Below are positions 1-10,821 of a stretch of DNA of 64,000 nt, one piece after another (positions within the stretch are counted from its first letter, which is position 1; every line of letters starts with the position of its first letter). A model generated the notes under the pieces. That model saw nothing but the letters and a program-made list of their open reading frames with translations. It was not told the origin of the DNA and searched no databases. The DNA is from Humulus lupulus (lineage: Eukaryota > Streptophyta > Magnoliopsida > Rosales > Cannabaceae), in the NCBI RefSeq assembly GCF_963169125.1, contig NC_084796.1, positions 90,070,888 to 90,134,887 on the forward strand, in the 5' to 3' direction. The position numbers and the translations under genes were made by a program.

Positions 1-969
1 TGTTTTGTAGAGTCCAAGAACTTTACTTAGCTAGTTAGATAGTAGTAGTAATAGTAATAGCTAGTGATAGTTGTAGTATTTCTATGACTGTGGATTTTGG
101 TTCAAACTGGAACTTAGTTGGACACTCGTAGCAACACTTGTAGGTTTTCTAAGTTTAACCTATAGTTTAAGAATATTAATTATAACCTAAGGTTTGATTG
201 ATATGAATGATTATGAAAGTGATAATTATTATACTATAAGGTTTAGATGTAGTGCACCAATTTTTTTTTTAGATTATTTAAATTTTGTGATTTATTTTAT
301 TTAAATGTTAAGTGTGATAAATTGTTTTATTTAAATGTTGTTTATTTTATTTAGTTGTTGTTTGTTATTTTATTTAATTGTTAGAATTGTTTGGTATAAT
401 CTTTTTAAATTTGTTAATTATTTGTTTGGTTAATTAATTTAATAAGTGAATAATTGTGTAACAAGTTTATTTTACTATTAGTGTTACATTTTAAATAAGT
501 GTGACAATTGAATGCACTAAGGTGCATGGTAGATAGTAATGCACCCTAGTGTTTTAGTGTGTGCTAGTATATGGTAATAGGGTGCACATGTGTAGATTTT
601 CTACACACTCTTTCCTTTATTGGATTTATTTTAATTAATAAAAAAAAAAAGAAAAAAAGAAAAAAGGAAAAGGGAAAAAAAGCACGTGCTTGGACGTGTA
701 GTGTGTAGTGGGAAAGGGATTGATTTTTCCACTTATTTTTCTAAGGCAATAAAATCAAATATTGGAAGAAACTATCTATTTTAGGATAGGATATGATCAC
801 CCTCTATTCCTTATATCTATTATCATAAAAGAAAATAATAAGAAAATTAAGAGGAAATAAAATAGAAATAGGAAACTTACCATTTTGTGTTGGTGAGGCT
901 TTATTGAGAAAGTTGAATAAAGGGGAAAGGAAAGGAAGAGGAGAGCATTTCTTGTGGCTGCCGTGACCT

Positions 970-1060
970 AGAGAGAGAGAGAGAGAGAGAGAGAGGGTGG
1001 CGTGTAGAGAGAGAAGGAGAAGAAGAAAGAAAGAAAGAAAGAAGAAGAAGGAGAAGAGGA
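970..1060 (+). repeat. GA/GAAA simple repeat within F1
   Basis: A purine-strand microsatellite: a (GA)n run around 971-994, then GAAA and GAA repeats at about 1015-1058. The equivalent place in F2 is the pyrimidine run near 27160-27235 in reverse. It lies in the LTR, possibly in the transcribed leader. Confidence 0.8.
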
Positions 1061-3184
1061 ACCAAGTTTAGAGTATGTTTTCTTGTATTTTTGTTTCTCC
1101 AATCTCTTTTTCTTGATTATATGATTTTGACTTGTTTATTTGTTGTGTGTGATTGGATTTCTTTCTCCTCCTCATGGTGGATTTCAACAAAAAAACCCTA
1201 GGCTTGAACAAGGGGTGTGAAGTTTGGGTGTTGATCATATTGTATTCTTGATTTTACAATCAAGAGTGGTAATGGTCTTTCTTAGCCTATATATTGGTTT
1301 TGATGGGTTTATCTTTGAGGTTGTTGATGGTAATGCTAATGGTTTGATTATTGTAGGATTGATGATTATGATTTGTATTTTTAAGAGAATATGTTTTGTT
1401 TAAAAAGGGCTCATGGGTATGATTGAGAAAAAGGATTTGATAGGGTTTATATGAGGTTATATTTTATGTTTATATTGCTATGGTTATTTTTTTTTAATCT
1501 TTGATTTATGTAAAATGGAAAATGATGGTTTTAGAAATATGATAAGAAGTATGTGATTTTTGTACCAATGAATCTTGATATGCATAAAAGGATGAATGAT
1601 AGAAATATGTTAGGGTTATTATAAAGGCATGTATATGAAATATGGTGTTTATGAATTTATGTATGTTATTTGCCATTGTTATTGTTGTTAGATTTCATGT
1701 GTAGATTCAATGGAATAGAAAAATGGGTTTTATAAGATTTCATGTGAATATGTTAGTAATATTCTTAGAATTATGTATATGATAAGAGTATGATGAGATT
1801 TTGGACATGTATGATTTTATGTGAAATTTTTGGGATAAAAGATGAATCTCATGAGAAATTAAGCTTGCTGATTTTTGTAAATAATTGGGTAAAAGTTTGA
1901 TAAAAAAATGATTTGCATGCATAAGTAATGTCCTTGATGTTATGTTAATTTTATGAAATTAAAAAGGGTATTTTAAGTCCCATTAAAATGATATTTTAGT
2001 CAAATAATTACCTACAGAATTTTTATTGAATTTTTGAGAAAATATGAGTTTTTAAATTGAATATGGTGATTTTTAAAGATTAAAAATGGTTGCTGGAATT
2101 TTTGTAAGAAAATGTGAAGTGAGTTTCACTAAAATAAATTTGATGAGTTTTTGGAACAAATTATTATCCTAAGTTATGGTAATATTGAAAAATTGTATTT
2201 TAAAATGGTATGAATGCATATTTTGATAAGTTATGATTTTCCTTTGTTTTGATTGAGAAAATATTTAGATTCTATTTATTTGTGATTTTTGAAGAAAATA
2301 AATAGTGGCTGAAAGTTTGGTTTAAAAAGTTTTAAAATGATTATTTAATTGTCACATATGGATTTATGTTACATAAAATTAAGTCTTAAATAATTTAAAT
2401 AAAAATATATTTTTCCCACACTTAAAAATATATTTTTCTCACATCATTTATGTAACACAATTAACCAATGTTAAAATTTATTTTTCTAAGGAAACATATT
2501 AAACATAGGTATTTTATTAATTCCAAGCTTTTGGGTTAATTCTTTGTAATTTGAGATTAATAAATGAAATTGTCACATATTTTATTTTTAAGCTAAATCA
2601 AATTATTTTATAAAATAAAATAATGTTTTGAGGAATTTAATCAACTTAGAAATTTTAAGAAAAATAAAGCATGTTATATGTCTATTGATTTTAAAACAAT
2701 AAAAGTAAGAAATGTAGAATTATCGTTTTTAAAACGTCTCTATTACGCAATGTTCCCACGTATGCATGTCACATGCAAATCCACTTTTACGTTCAAAATT
2801 ATGTTTACTATTCAACTATGTGGTTTTTATAAAAAGATCATGCATGTAAAATAGGTAAAATGAGCATTATTTTTTTTATAGCTTTATGTGTAGTTAAGAA
2901 TAATTGCGTGTTATGTGTAACTGTTATTATGTGTGCATGGCCCATGCACACATGAGTTGTATGGAAGGGCAAATAGTAATTTTATGAATCTAAGAAATGT
3001 TGTTTTGATTATTATATAGGCTCGTTGAAAGATTGTGAAAATTTCATAGCTTGGACCTGAGGTAAAATGAAGTTAGATAGATTCTATGATTTTATGCTAT
3101 GAATGGTAAGACTGTTGCATGAATGAATTGTTATGAAGTATGAATGCTACAATGTGATGATATGTTGAATATGATATGTGTATG

Positions 3185-3262
3185 GATGTTAGATACATCA
3201 AACTAGTTACGATGTTAGATACATTAAACAAATTACGATGTTAGATACATCGAACGAGTTAC
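3185..3262 (+). repeat. 26-bp minisatellite, three units, in F1
   Basis: Three direct units of 26 bp at 3185-3210, 3211-3236 and 3237-3262, each beginning GATGTTAGATACAT. The opposite-strand copy F2 has four units (24863-24966), so unit number varies between LTR copies. Confidence 0.93.
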
Positions 3263-5723
3263 TATAGCTAAAGACGTAACTCCTAGGGCGGACGCGCTGA
3301 GGTTATTCAAGGACCAGAGACTCATGTTTACCTCATAGGGTGACATGGACAACTAGCGGGCCATGCTCATCATGTATGCTGTATGATTGTGATATGATGA
3401 TATGTTACGATTACGTTATGATATGCAATGATGATATGTTACGATTATGTTATGATATGCCATGATGTTTTAGATGAACGTTAGTGTTTGTATTGTTGTA
3501 TTCTTACTTGCTTGTTGTTTGTACTTCCTTACTGGGCTTTAGCTCACCCCCCTTACTTTCCTTCCAGGTAGTAAATAGGATCTCTTATGGCACGCGTGGT
3601 GACGTGAGGAGTTCTATCATCGTGGGGTGTATGGCATGGGCTAATCTTATGGACAGAAAAATGATAATCGTAGAACGCCATTTAAATTATGTTTTGTTTT
3701 TAAGAGACTTTCCTAAATTACCAGTGGGACTCAGTTATTTAATTTTTGTTTCTTTGAAATTTGCATAAAAATCTATGTTTTCTTTTAAAACTTATGGCGC
3801 CAACTTGCATGGTTTTAAGCGAGTCCCCACTGAGACTTTGATAATGAGTGGTATTCTTTTATAAACTATGTTATGCGAATGTTTTGTAAGTATTAGTCTA
3901 GGGCGTTCTTTACATTAGATAGACCTAATAAGATAGTAACACTTATCGTATGAAGGTTTAATGAGAAATTAAGTATTTTTGAGGAATAAATTAAGAGTAA
4001 TATTTGAATATCCTAGTGTCTCTCAGCAGCTTTGAAATTGTTAAAGGACTTAGTCAAGGCTGTTTACTCAATTCAAATTAGGCTAAAAAAGTTTAATTAC
4101 GTGTATAATATTTTAGCGCATGCCGATATATCGCAGCTCTAGGGGGCGATATATTGCCATATGGGGATACGAAAAACACGTAGCTTCGCACGACAACCTC
4201 GACGAGCCTCGGGCATATGAAGCCAAGCGATATATCGCCTATAGTGGGCGATATATCGGCCCATGAGCATAAAATTTGAATGATTTTGAAACGATGCTCA
4301 TTTTAATCCTTAACTTCTTGATAAGTCTAGAATCTTTCTTACCGAGTCTTCAGCGTCTACTGAACGATTATTCAAATGTTTTTCAATTAAAAAGCCATTA
4401 TTTTATTAAAGTTAAATGAAGATCTTTTCATTCTTGAACTCTATAAATAGGACCTAGTACCCAGCCATTTCTTCATTCATCAAGCTGAGTTCAGAGCCTA
4501 CAAGCTGCTAAGAGTACTTTAGAGTGTTAAACACTTGGGTTGGGGTTATAAGCTTAATAAACACTTGGGAAGTAAGGTTTATAGTATATTTCAGTTCGAG
4601 GTGTAGTTCGGTCATAGAAGCATTCAAGGTATTCAAAATTCTAGATCATTCTGTATTATTTCTTTAAGTTCTTATAGTTTTTCTACTCAAATCCTAACTC
4701 GTACTCTCTATTCTTGGTTAGGCACCTAAGATCTTGAACGTAAGATTCTTGTTGGTAAGTATCATTTCGATGGTGTAGTTATTCTTTTCATCTCTATTCC
4801 TTAGTATACTCACCTCTCTTTTATGGTATTTAGGAGTGTTCCAAAATCCCGACTTTGTTATCATCATCCCGGTAAAATTGGTAAGGAAAATAGGATAGTT
4901 TTATATGTTTATATGTTATGTTGATATGCTATGATAAGTTATGCTATAGTATGTTATGTTATGCTTTCTTATGCTTCAAGGTTATGATTTACCTAGCTCA
5001 GATATTAGACAGGGGACGTAGATGGGTTATCATAAACCTACCATGTGATCTAACCTACCTCAGATATTAGAAAGGGGAAGTAGATGGTTTATCACATGTT
5101 TTAATGGCCATTAATAGTATAGTCTTATATGATGTATGTTTTTATAGATATATGTTACATGTTTATAGTTTATAGTTATGTGTATGATATGTTTCATGCT
5201 TGTAGTAGATTTTCGTTGCTGGGAATTAGGCTCAATCCTTTATGTTTTGTATGTGCAGGAAAATAGCTATGGCGGCGGGAAGATTCTTGGCAGCTTGGGG
5301 ATGTGTATTGAGGCAGGATGGAATCGGTGGATTGAGCGTTCGATTCGATGATGAAGTCGCGTCCTAGTCTTTTAAAAAAATTATGTTTTATATGTATTTT
5401 CCACACTTAATTTGTAAACCAATTATTTAAAGTCATGTTTTATTTTTATTTTAAAAACAATGGGATCCCATATCCTACTTACGAATTTATTTATTTTTGA
5501 ACCTTTACTTTACAGTTGTAAATGAAGTTAAGGTTATTTCTTATGTACGTTTTCTTAAGATTAGTATAGCAGTTTCTAATGGTCCATGTTTAGATTAGTT
5601 GGGTTGATACATTTTCCCAGGAAGCGTGCGAGTGAGGACAAAGCACGCTGGAAAGACTCGTGTTGGTTTGTAGGGCCAGTCGTCATTCCAGGAAGCAGCC
5701 ATAGTGACGTGGGGCATTACAAA

Positions 5724-5736
5724 TGGTATCAAAGCC
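5724..5736 (+). other. Cassandra primer binding site (tRNA-Met type)
   Basis: TGGTATCAAAGCC lies two bases after the 5' LTR end. It resembles the complement of the initiator tRNA-Met 3' end, as in other Cassandra elements. Confidence 0.8.
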
Positions 5737-5843
5737 TTGACCCAGCTGGAAGTGTGGCCGACGAGGACGTCGAACCCCTAAGGGTGGGTGATTTTGACAG
5801 TCAGAATCCCGTGATCCGTAAAGGGAAAGACCGGGAAAAAAGT

Positions 5844-6167
5844 TGTGCAATCCCACACCGCCTGGGGAACGTTAAGTATGATGATTCTAAGATTGTGTAG
5901 GTATGGGACTACGCAATTTAATAGGGCTTAAATGGATTGATGGGTACTACCTATATCAACAAGATGCATCTTCTTTTCGGTAGCCCATCACTTGATAACT
6001 CCAAAGTTAAGTGTGCTTGACCTAGAGCACTCTGGAGATGGGTGACCTCCTGGGAAGTTTTCCTAGGAAGCGCGCGAGTGAGGACAAAGCATGCTGGAAA
6101 GAGTCGTGTTGGTTTGTAGGGCCAGTCGTCATTCCAGGAAGCAGCCATAGTGACGTGGGGCATTACA
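5844..6167 (+). repeat. Cassandra 3' LTR (324 bp)
   Basis: Starts TGTGCAATCCCACAC directly after a purine tract and ends GGGGCATTACA. Its last 110 bp match the 5' LTR remnant at 5612-5721 with few differences. It carries the 5S-like domain. Confidence 0.85.
5963..6070 (+). ncRNA. 5S rRNA-like domain inside the Cassandra LTR
   Basis: The segment contains AACTCCAAAGTTAAGTGTGC and GATGGGTGACCTCCTGGGAAG, matching the internal control region and 3' half of plant 5S rRNA (AACTCCGAAGTTAAGCGTGC and GATGGGTGACCTCCTGGGAAG). The first part (AGATGCATC...) is only loosely 5S-like. In Cassandra this domain is reported to be transcribed by RNA polymerase III. Boxes A and C look largely intact here, but expression cannot be told from sequence. 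It is not a genuine 5S gene: it sits between LTR ends and is not in a 5S array. Confidence 0.82.
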
Positions 6168-6298
6168 AATAATATTCACTTGTGGACTAGGCAGATTTTA
6201 ATTGCTGAACCACATAAAATATCGTGTGTTTTTATTGATATTCCTAATTCTGTGCTAAGTGCTCTTCTATTCTAAGTTGACGAAAAACAGAGTCAACA
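6168..6298 (+). repeat. 3'-end remnant of a Retand-type LTR
   Basis: The stretch ending ACAGAGTCAACA resembles the end of the solo LTR at 7301-7891: shared GAACCAC-ATAAAATATCGTGT and a GTCAACA terminus. Only the last 130 bp are present, directly right of Cassandra, which may have inserted into this LTR. Confidence 0.55.
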
Positions 6299-7300
6299 CC
6301 TACGTTATAGTGTAGTAAATTCTTGCATCTCATTTTAATGAAATCTCTCTTGTTCATTCAAGTGTGCATATTGTTAATTTCTTGTTGTTGTTTGGCCAGC
6401 AATGGCAAGATTGTTTAATTAAGTTTGATGCTGGAAGGATTAAATATAATGGAAAGAACTTGGATGACACAAGCCATAATCTAAATTATGTTATGTTAGT
6501 AAGTAACATAGGGATGTGTTATTTGCCTTGTATTACTTTTGATAAAAGAACCTTGAATTTGTATTCTTAAATCTGATTTGGCATAGGAACATGTTTAATT
6601 AGGTAAAATAATTAATATCATAAAATTTGAGAAAGTTTTATGAGTTTTTATTGGATTCTTGTTAACGTGGGAGTTTAGCTAAAATATTGATGTCGCAATC
6701 TGTTCAGTATAATTGCCATAGGGGGAATTAATAATTCAAGTCCATTTTCCAAACCACGCATTTCTTTTGAAATACTTTGTTTTATTTTCAGTATTTTTAT
6801 CTTTGTAATAATTTTTTTAGCTCACAACCATCCCATTAATTGTCAACATCTTTAACTTGTTTTGTAATTGTTTTGCCTATTTTTCTATTTTGTGATCCCT
6901 GTGGAGGCGATCTACTTATCATTGTATTACTTGTGTGATTGCATACACTTGCGTATTTAAATCAAATATTATTTTCACAACAAAAGCTTATGGTCATGCC
7001 TCATAACCAAAATTCATATCCTGAAGGTACACATGCACGCAGAAAATCCTAAAACATACATACAGTCTTAACTGGTAACTGGCATACTTACTTACTCAGT
7101 CATATCTTAACATACATACTTACTTATTCATTCATACCATAACATACATACTTAGTCATTCATATCTTAGCGTACATACATACTTACTTAGGGTTTTGAA
7201 GGAACCTTCAACATATCATATAGAAATAAATTTCTTTTGAAATCTCATTTATTATAAATAAAAGAATAGAAATCATTTTTTGGACTTGGTCGATCACTTT
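6299..7300. other. AT-rich repeat debris, no gene
   Basis: I see no coding region. Around 6890-6981 the text (CCCTGTGGAGGCGATCTACTT ... TTCACAACA) looks like the 3' end of another Gypsy LTR of the Athila/Tat kind. From 6982 on there is a CATACTTACTTA-rich, low-complexity stretch similar to 9573-9680, perhaps one old minus-strand LTR cut by the later insertions at 7301 and 7904. Neither assignment is secure. Confidence 0.4.
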
Positions 7301-7891
7301 TGTTATCGAAAAAACTGGCTTAGATGACGTGGCGAGTGATTCCCGGACACGTGGCTGACACTTGGAGGAACTCTGCTAGGATATCGACCAGAAGACAAAT
7401 TATAAGCAGTAGGCAGCTGAAGCTTACCTGCAACCAGCTTGGTCGCAGGTTCCGCATGCTTCATGATGTTTCTATAAAGATCTTGGTAAATCCCGAAATT
7501 GACTCCCACAATCTCCTGAGTATCCGATTATTTAGGAGAGAATATCTGTAACAAATTCATGTAATCCCCCTTGAGCCTATAAATAGAGAAAGATAGCTCA
7601 AGGAGGGGACTTTTGGCTTTTGAGTTATTGGAGACTAGAGTAATTCTATTTGAGATATTGTATTGTTCTTCAGAGGTTGGTGAAACTCATTGAACCCTAG
7701 TTCTTTGATCACTCCTTTTGATCATATATCAATAACAATCTAAGTGGACGTAGGTTATTACCAGATCCTGGGGCCGAACCACTATAAAATATCGTGTTCT
7801 TATTATTTTCGTCATCACGTTCTTTTCAACGCATTCATTCACGTCAAGCGTATTTTGACTCTGTGTCAGTTGCCCAAAATCAGGGTCAACA
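7301..7891 (+). repeat. Retand-type solo LTR (591 bp)
   Basis: Starts TGTTATCGAAAAAACTGG and ends CAGGGTCAACA, with the perfect TSD ACTTT on both sides (7296-7300 and 7892-7896). The first 90 bp parallel the minus-strand LTR start of the Tat/Retand element at 33269-44826 (GATGACGTGGC, ATATCGACCAGA), and both carry TTGAGCCTATAAATA; here the TATA box is at 7578-7586. No internal region remains, so this is a product of LTR-LTR recombination. Confidence 0.88.
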
Positions 7892-7903
7892 ACTTTGCTC
7901 ACA

Positions 7904-9572
7904 TGTTTTATTTTTATTATTATTTGTTTAATATAAACTTCTATTTAATCCCAAGCATATAGTTAATCATATTTATAGTGACATAATAACAGTGGAATAT
8001 AAATATGAGTATATGTTCAAACATAAGTTAGTCCTAAGATTAGTCAGTGCACAGGATTTACACTGACTTGCCAATCTATGATATAATCTACTTACACATT
8101 GTAGTGTTATGTTCCTTTCCAGAACATTAGCAAAGTAGATAAGATCTGATGTATTTGTTAAATCGGACTGGACCGATATTGACAGTAGATACGATAAGTA
8201 AGCATACCGTTATTATCTATTCTAGTCATATCATATAGTTGACCATAGGTCAATTCAATCTCAATTTTGAGTGGTTATTATTTCTAACTGGTTGTATTAT
8301 TTGAGTTCTTTGACTTGTTCCTCACCAGCTTACCCTACGGACTAACTCATACTTACATCTTGGGAATTCGGTAGTATAATTGAGTGGGAGTGTTAATTAT
8401 AGATATGAAAATCTATAGCTTCAAATGAAGAAGTGAAACGATGATTTCCTTTTGGTTTGGTTCAAGGTGCTAAATGATAGAGGGGTAAAACGGTATTTTA
8501 GTCCCATCTCATTGTAGACCGTGTATAGAGGATTGAGTGAAAATTATGGTTGTAACTATGGATAATTAATAATGTATCTATATTTATTATAGAGCGTTCT
8601 ATGAATTAAATAGTGCAACTCCGAGTCTTTAGTTGAGTCACGAGGAATTAATAAGTTAGTAAATTTATTTGTTAGATTTATGATAACTTATTGGAGCTTG
8701 ATTTCATAGGCCCATGGTCCCCATTGTACCTTGGATAAAATCATCTAGTTAGTTTCAATTAATTGATTTAATTATCAATTGTAATTATTAAAGTTGACCA
8801 GGTCAATTTTAGATAGTTTCACAGAGTTATACAATTTAGAGAAGAAAAGATAAATAAGGCAAATTTATTAATTAAGAATAATTGGTATCAAAATTAATAA
8901 ATAAGTTTAAATCAAGATTCAAATTATAAATAATTAATTTGATAGAGGATTTAAACAATTATTTAATTAAATAAATAAACAGAATATAATACATGCCTTG
9001 ATTTTAAGTCCAACAGACTTATAATTAAATGGGAAATTTCTTGGGCCTAAAGCTCATCATAATTTCGATCTAGGATTGATATTATCTATTATTTTATTGA
9101 TTTTTTAATTAATTTAAATGACCGAATTGAGTCTATAAAATGAGAGCTATGTGAGAGATGACAGAAACAAGTTTCTGAGAATATCCAAAAACCTAGTAGG
9201 ATTTAGACTATCTCTACAAACATAAGTCAATTTCTAAGCCTCAATTTTCTTTTCTCTTCTTCTCACTGTATCTATCTCATGTGTTGAGAATTTCCCACCC
9301 TAATCTAGGTGATTTTAATGATACTTTGGAAGGTTGTGAAGAAAATTGAAGAAGGGTTCAGTTTCTTGGTGATACCATGCAATAGAAAGGATACAAGGGT
9401 TAGAGAAACTGGAGGAAAGACTCTATCATTCCGCTGCGTATAATGTAAGTGTTCTTATCATTATTACTATTTGAATTCAATTTTAGAAACATGTTCTAGG
9501 TTATCTTATATTAATATTTTTAATATATGATTTACATGAAATAAACAAGATCCTGTATAAGTTTTCCCAACA
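7904..9572 (+). repeat. SIRE/Maximus-like Copia LTR, solo or truncated
   Basis: The right end AGTTTTCCCAACA, the block CAGCTTACCCTACGGACTAA...CATCTTGGGA and the phrase ATTCCGCTGCGTATAA are typical of long Copia LTRs of the SIRE/Maximus group as I know them. A TATA box is at 9132-9140 (TCTATAAAA). No PBS follows 9572, so it is not a 5' LTR of an intact element. The left boundary (7904) is a guess from a TG; I could not find a convincing TSD. Confidence 0.6.
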
Positions 9573-10821
9573 ATTCCCACATATCTTAGCATATCTTTAC
9601 ATATCTTACCATAGCTTAACATATCTTAGAACATCTTAACATATCTTACCACAGCGTCGATGAATGTAACCTACTTACACTGGTTACCCAGACTCCTAGA
9701 TGAATTCAGCATACTTTCTTACGTGTCAGAGGGTTTAACTGAACTCTAATGTCACTGTTATCAAACCAGACTTCTTACATGTTGCGGTGGCCAACCGACC
9801 TTAGTTACATAGTCACTGGTGGTGAACCAGTTTCTTACATAGTTCCCCGGTGGCTAGCCGAAGTTCATAGTTGTCACAGTAGCTAGCCGGAATAGGAATC
9901 AACTTACTTATGTGTCCCAGAGTTTAAGAAAACTCTTATGTCATGGGCATTAAACCAGACTTCTTACATATTGAGGCGGCCAACCGAGCATAGTTACATA
10001 GTCACCGGTGGTGAACCGGTTTCTTACATGGTTCTTGGTAGCTAGCCGAAGTTTGCAGTGATCGCGGTAGCTAGCCGGACTTCTTACCTTAGTCATGAGT
10101 ATGTGAATCCTGTTGGACCACAGTCTTAAGTAAACATTCTAAGACTAATTCAATTTATTAGCTTATAACATAGTTATCTAAACTTGTCATTAACGTGTTG
10201 TAGCCATACATATCATAAGTTATCTTACTCAGATTCCTTAGCGCTTGCTTGTGGAAATCTTTTATCCAGAAGAGAGCCTTCCCGCCTAGATAAAACTATA
10301 GTGAAACCACATAGTGACTCAGATTTATGGTGTTTGTTTAATAAAGTTTATGTCTTTAAGTTGAGTGATTAGGAATGAACTTAACAAATTTTCAATACAT
10401 TAAAATCATTTTCTCTTAAATCTTAAAACGTAGACTAGACCCTTGAATTTATTGCCTTATCACATTATTTATAAAAAACATGCCTACAAATAATGGTATT
10501 GGAAATTTTTAAATAAATTCTCAATTACATAAAGTGACCACTTTCATAAGCCTAAAGAAAAATTTCAATACCGCTTTCTTATTTTCCTTATAAAATAAAA
10601 ATGTTAAACGCTTTCTCCTGCTTTATTAAAATTGTAAATAAAAAAATTCTATTTCCAGTAAATTAAGAAACTCATAAGTTTTATTATCTAAATTTTTTTT
10701 ATTTCCTCAATTAACCAAATAAACAATTTTAGTCCTATCTCACACAAGAGTACCATCTTAAGATTTTTCAATAAAATATAAAACCTCATTATATTTTAAG
10801 CCACCTAAATCTTAAACATTA
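9573..10821 (-). other. Decayed LTR-like sequence with a 189-bp tandem duplication
   Basis: There is no gene. CATATCTTA-rich sequence is followed by two direct copies of a roughly 189-bp unit (about 9723-9911 and 9912-10100), each containing CCAGACTTCTTACAT, GGTGGTGAACC and GGTAGCTAGCCG-type segments. The composition resembles reversed R/U5 regions of the Gypsy LTRs elsewhere in the window. The last five bases (CATTA, 10817-10821) are the candidate TSD of the element that begins at 10822. Confidence 0.5.

Larger units (their letters stand above)
248..3914 (+). repeat. 3.67-kb solo LTR F1 (Gypsy, probably chromovirus)
   Basis: A complete solo LTR starting TGTAGTGCACC and ending GGGCGTTCTTTACA, flanked by the perfect 5-bp TSD TTAGA (243-247 and 3915-3919). 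A second copy lies in opposite orientation at 24180-27960. The family is unusually long. It contains a GA-rich simple repeat (970-1056), a 26-bp minisatellite (3185-3262) and, near its 3' end, a CTTACTGGGCTTTAGCTCACC block matching the U5-proximal landmark of the Tekay-type LTRs. No gene is seen; the short ORFs in it look like chance. It interrupts the LTR at 6-5611. Confidence 0.88.
6..5611 (+). repeat. Tekay-like LTR (T1), split by a nested solo LTR
   Basis: This is an LTR of the same family as the element at 55860-64000. It begins TGTAGAGTCC at 6, runs to 247, resumes at 3915 and ends near 5611 (...TTGGGTTGATACA against TTGGGTCATTACA in the family copy). Without the insert it is about 1.94 kb, close to full length. 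Visible landmarks are four copies of a CGATATATCG palindrome (4124-4258), a TATA box at 4441-4450 (CTATAAATAG) and the conserved GCTGGG-ATTAGGCTCA block near 5218. No PBS or PPT of its own is attached, so it is probably a solo LTR. It abuts the inner part of a Cassandra LTR, suggesting insertion into that element. The first five bases (tgttt) would be left flank, but the matching TSD on the right is unclear. Confidence 0.8.
5612..6167 (+). mobile_element. Cassandra-type TRIM retrotransposon (5' LTR partly outside or split)
   Basis: Order of parts: the end of a 5' LTR (5612-5721, ...GGGGCATTACA), a primer binding site TGGTATCAAAGCC (5724-5736) matching the tRNA-Met type, a non-coding internal region of only about 120 bp, a purine-rich tract (5821-5842), then a full 3' LTR (5844-6167) that ends identically. 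Cassandra elements are known as coding-free TRIMs with 5S-RNA-like sequence in their LTRs, and the 3' LTR here has that. The missing outer part of the 5' LTR presumably lies left of the window, separated by the Tekay LTR insertion. ORFs across this region are not genes. Confidence 0.87.

Noticed and set aside
5586..5900. 104-codon plus-strand ORF across the Cassandra element
   Set aside because: It runs through LTR end, PBS and purine tract of a coding-free TRIM; it is a chance frame.
5963..6070. Functional 5S rRNA gene
   Set aside because: Only the internal-control and 3' parts match, the 5' part is diverged, and it lies inside a retrotransposon LTR, not in a 5S array.
7303..7551. ORFs on both strands in the 7.3-kb region
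   Set aside because: They lie wholly within a solo LTR defined by a perfect TSD.
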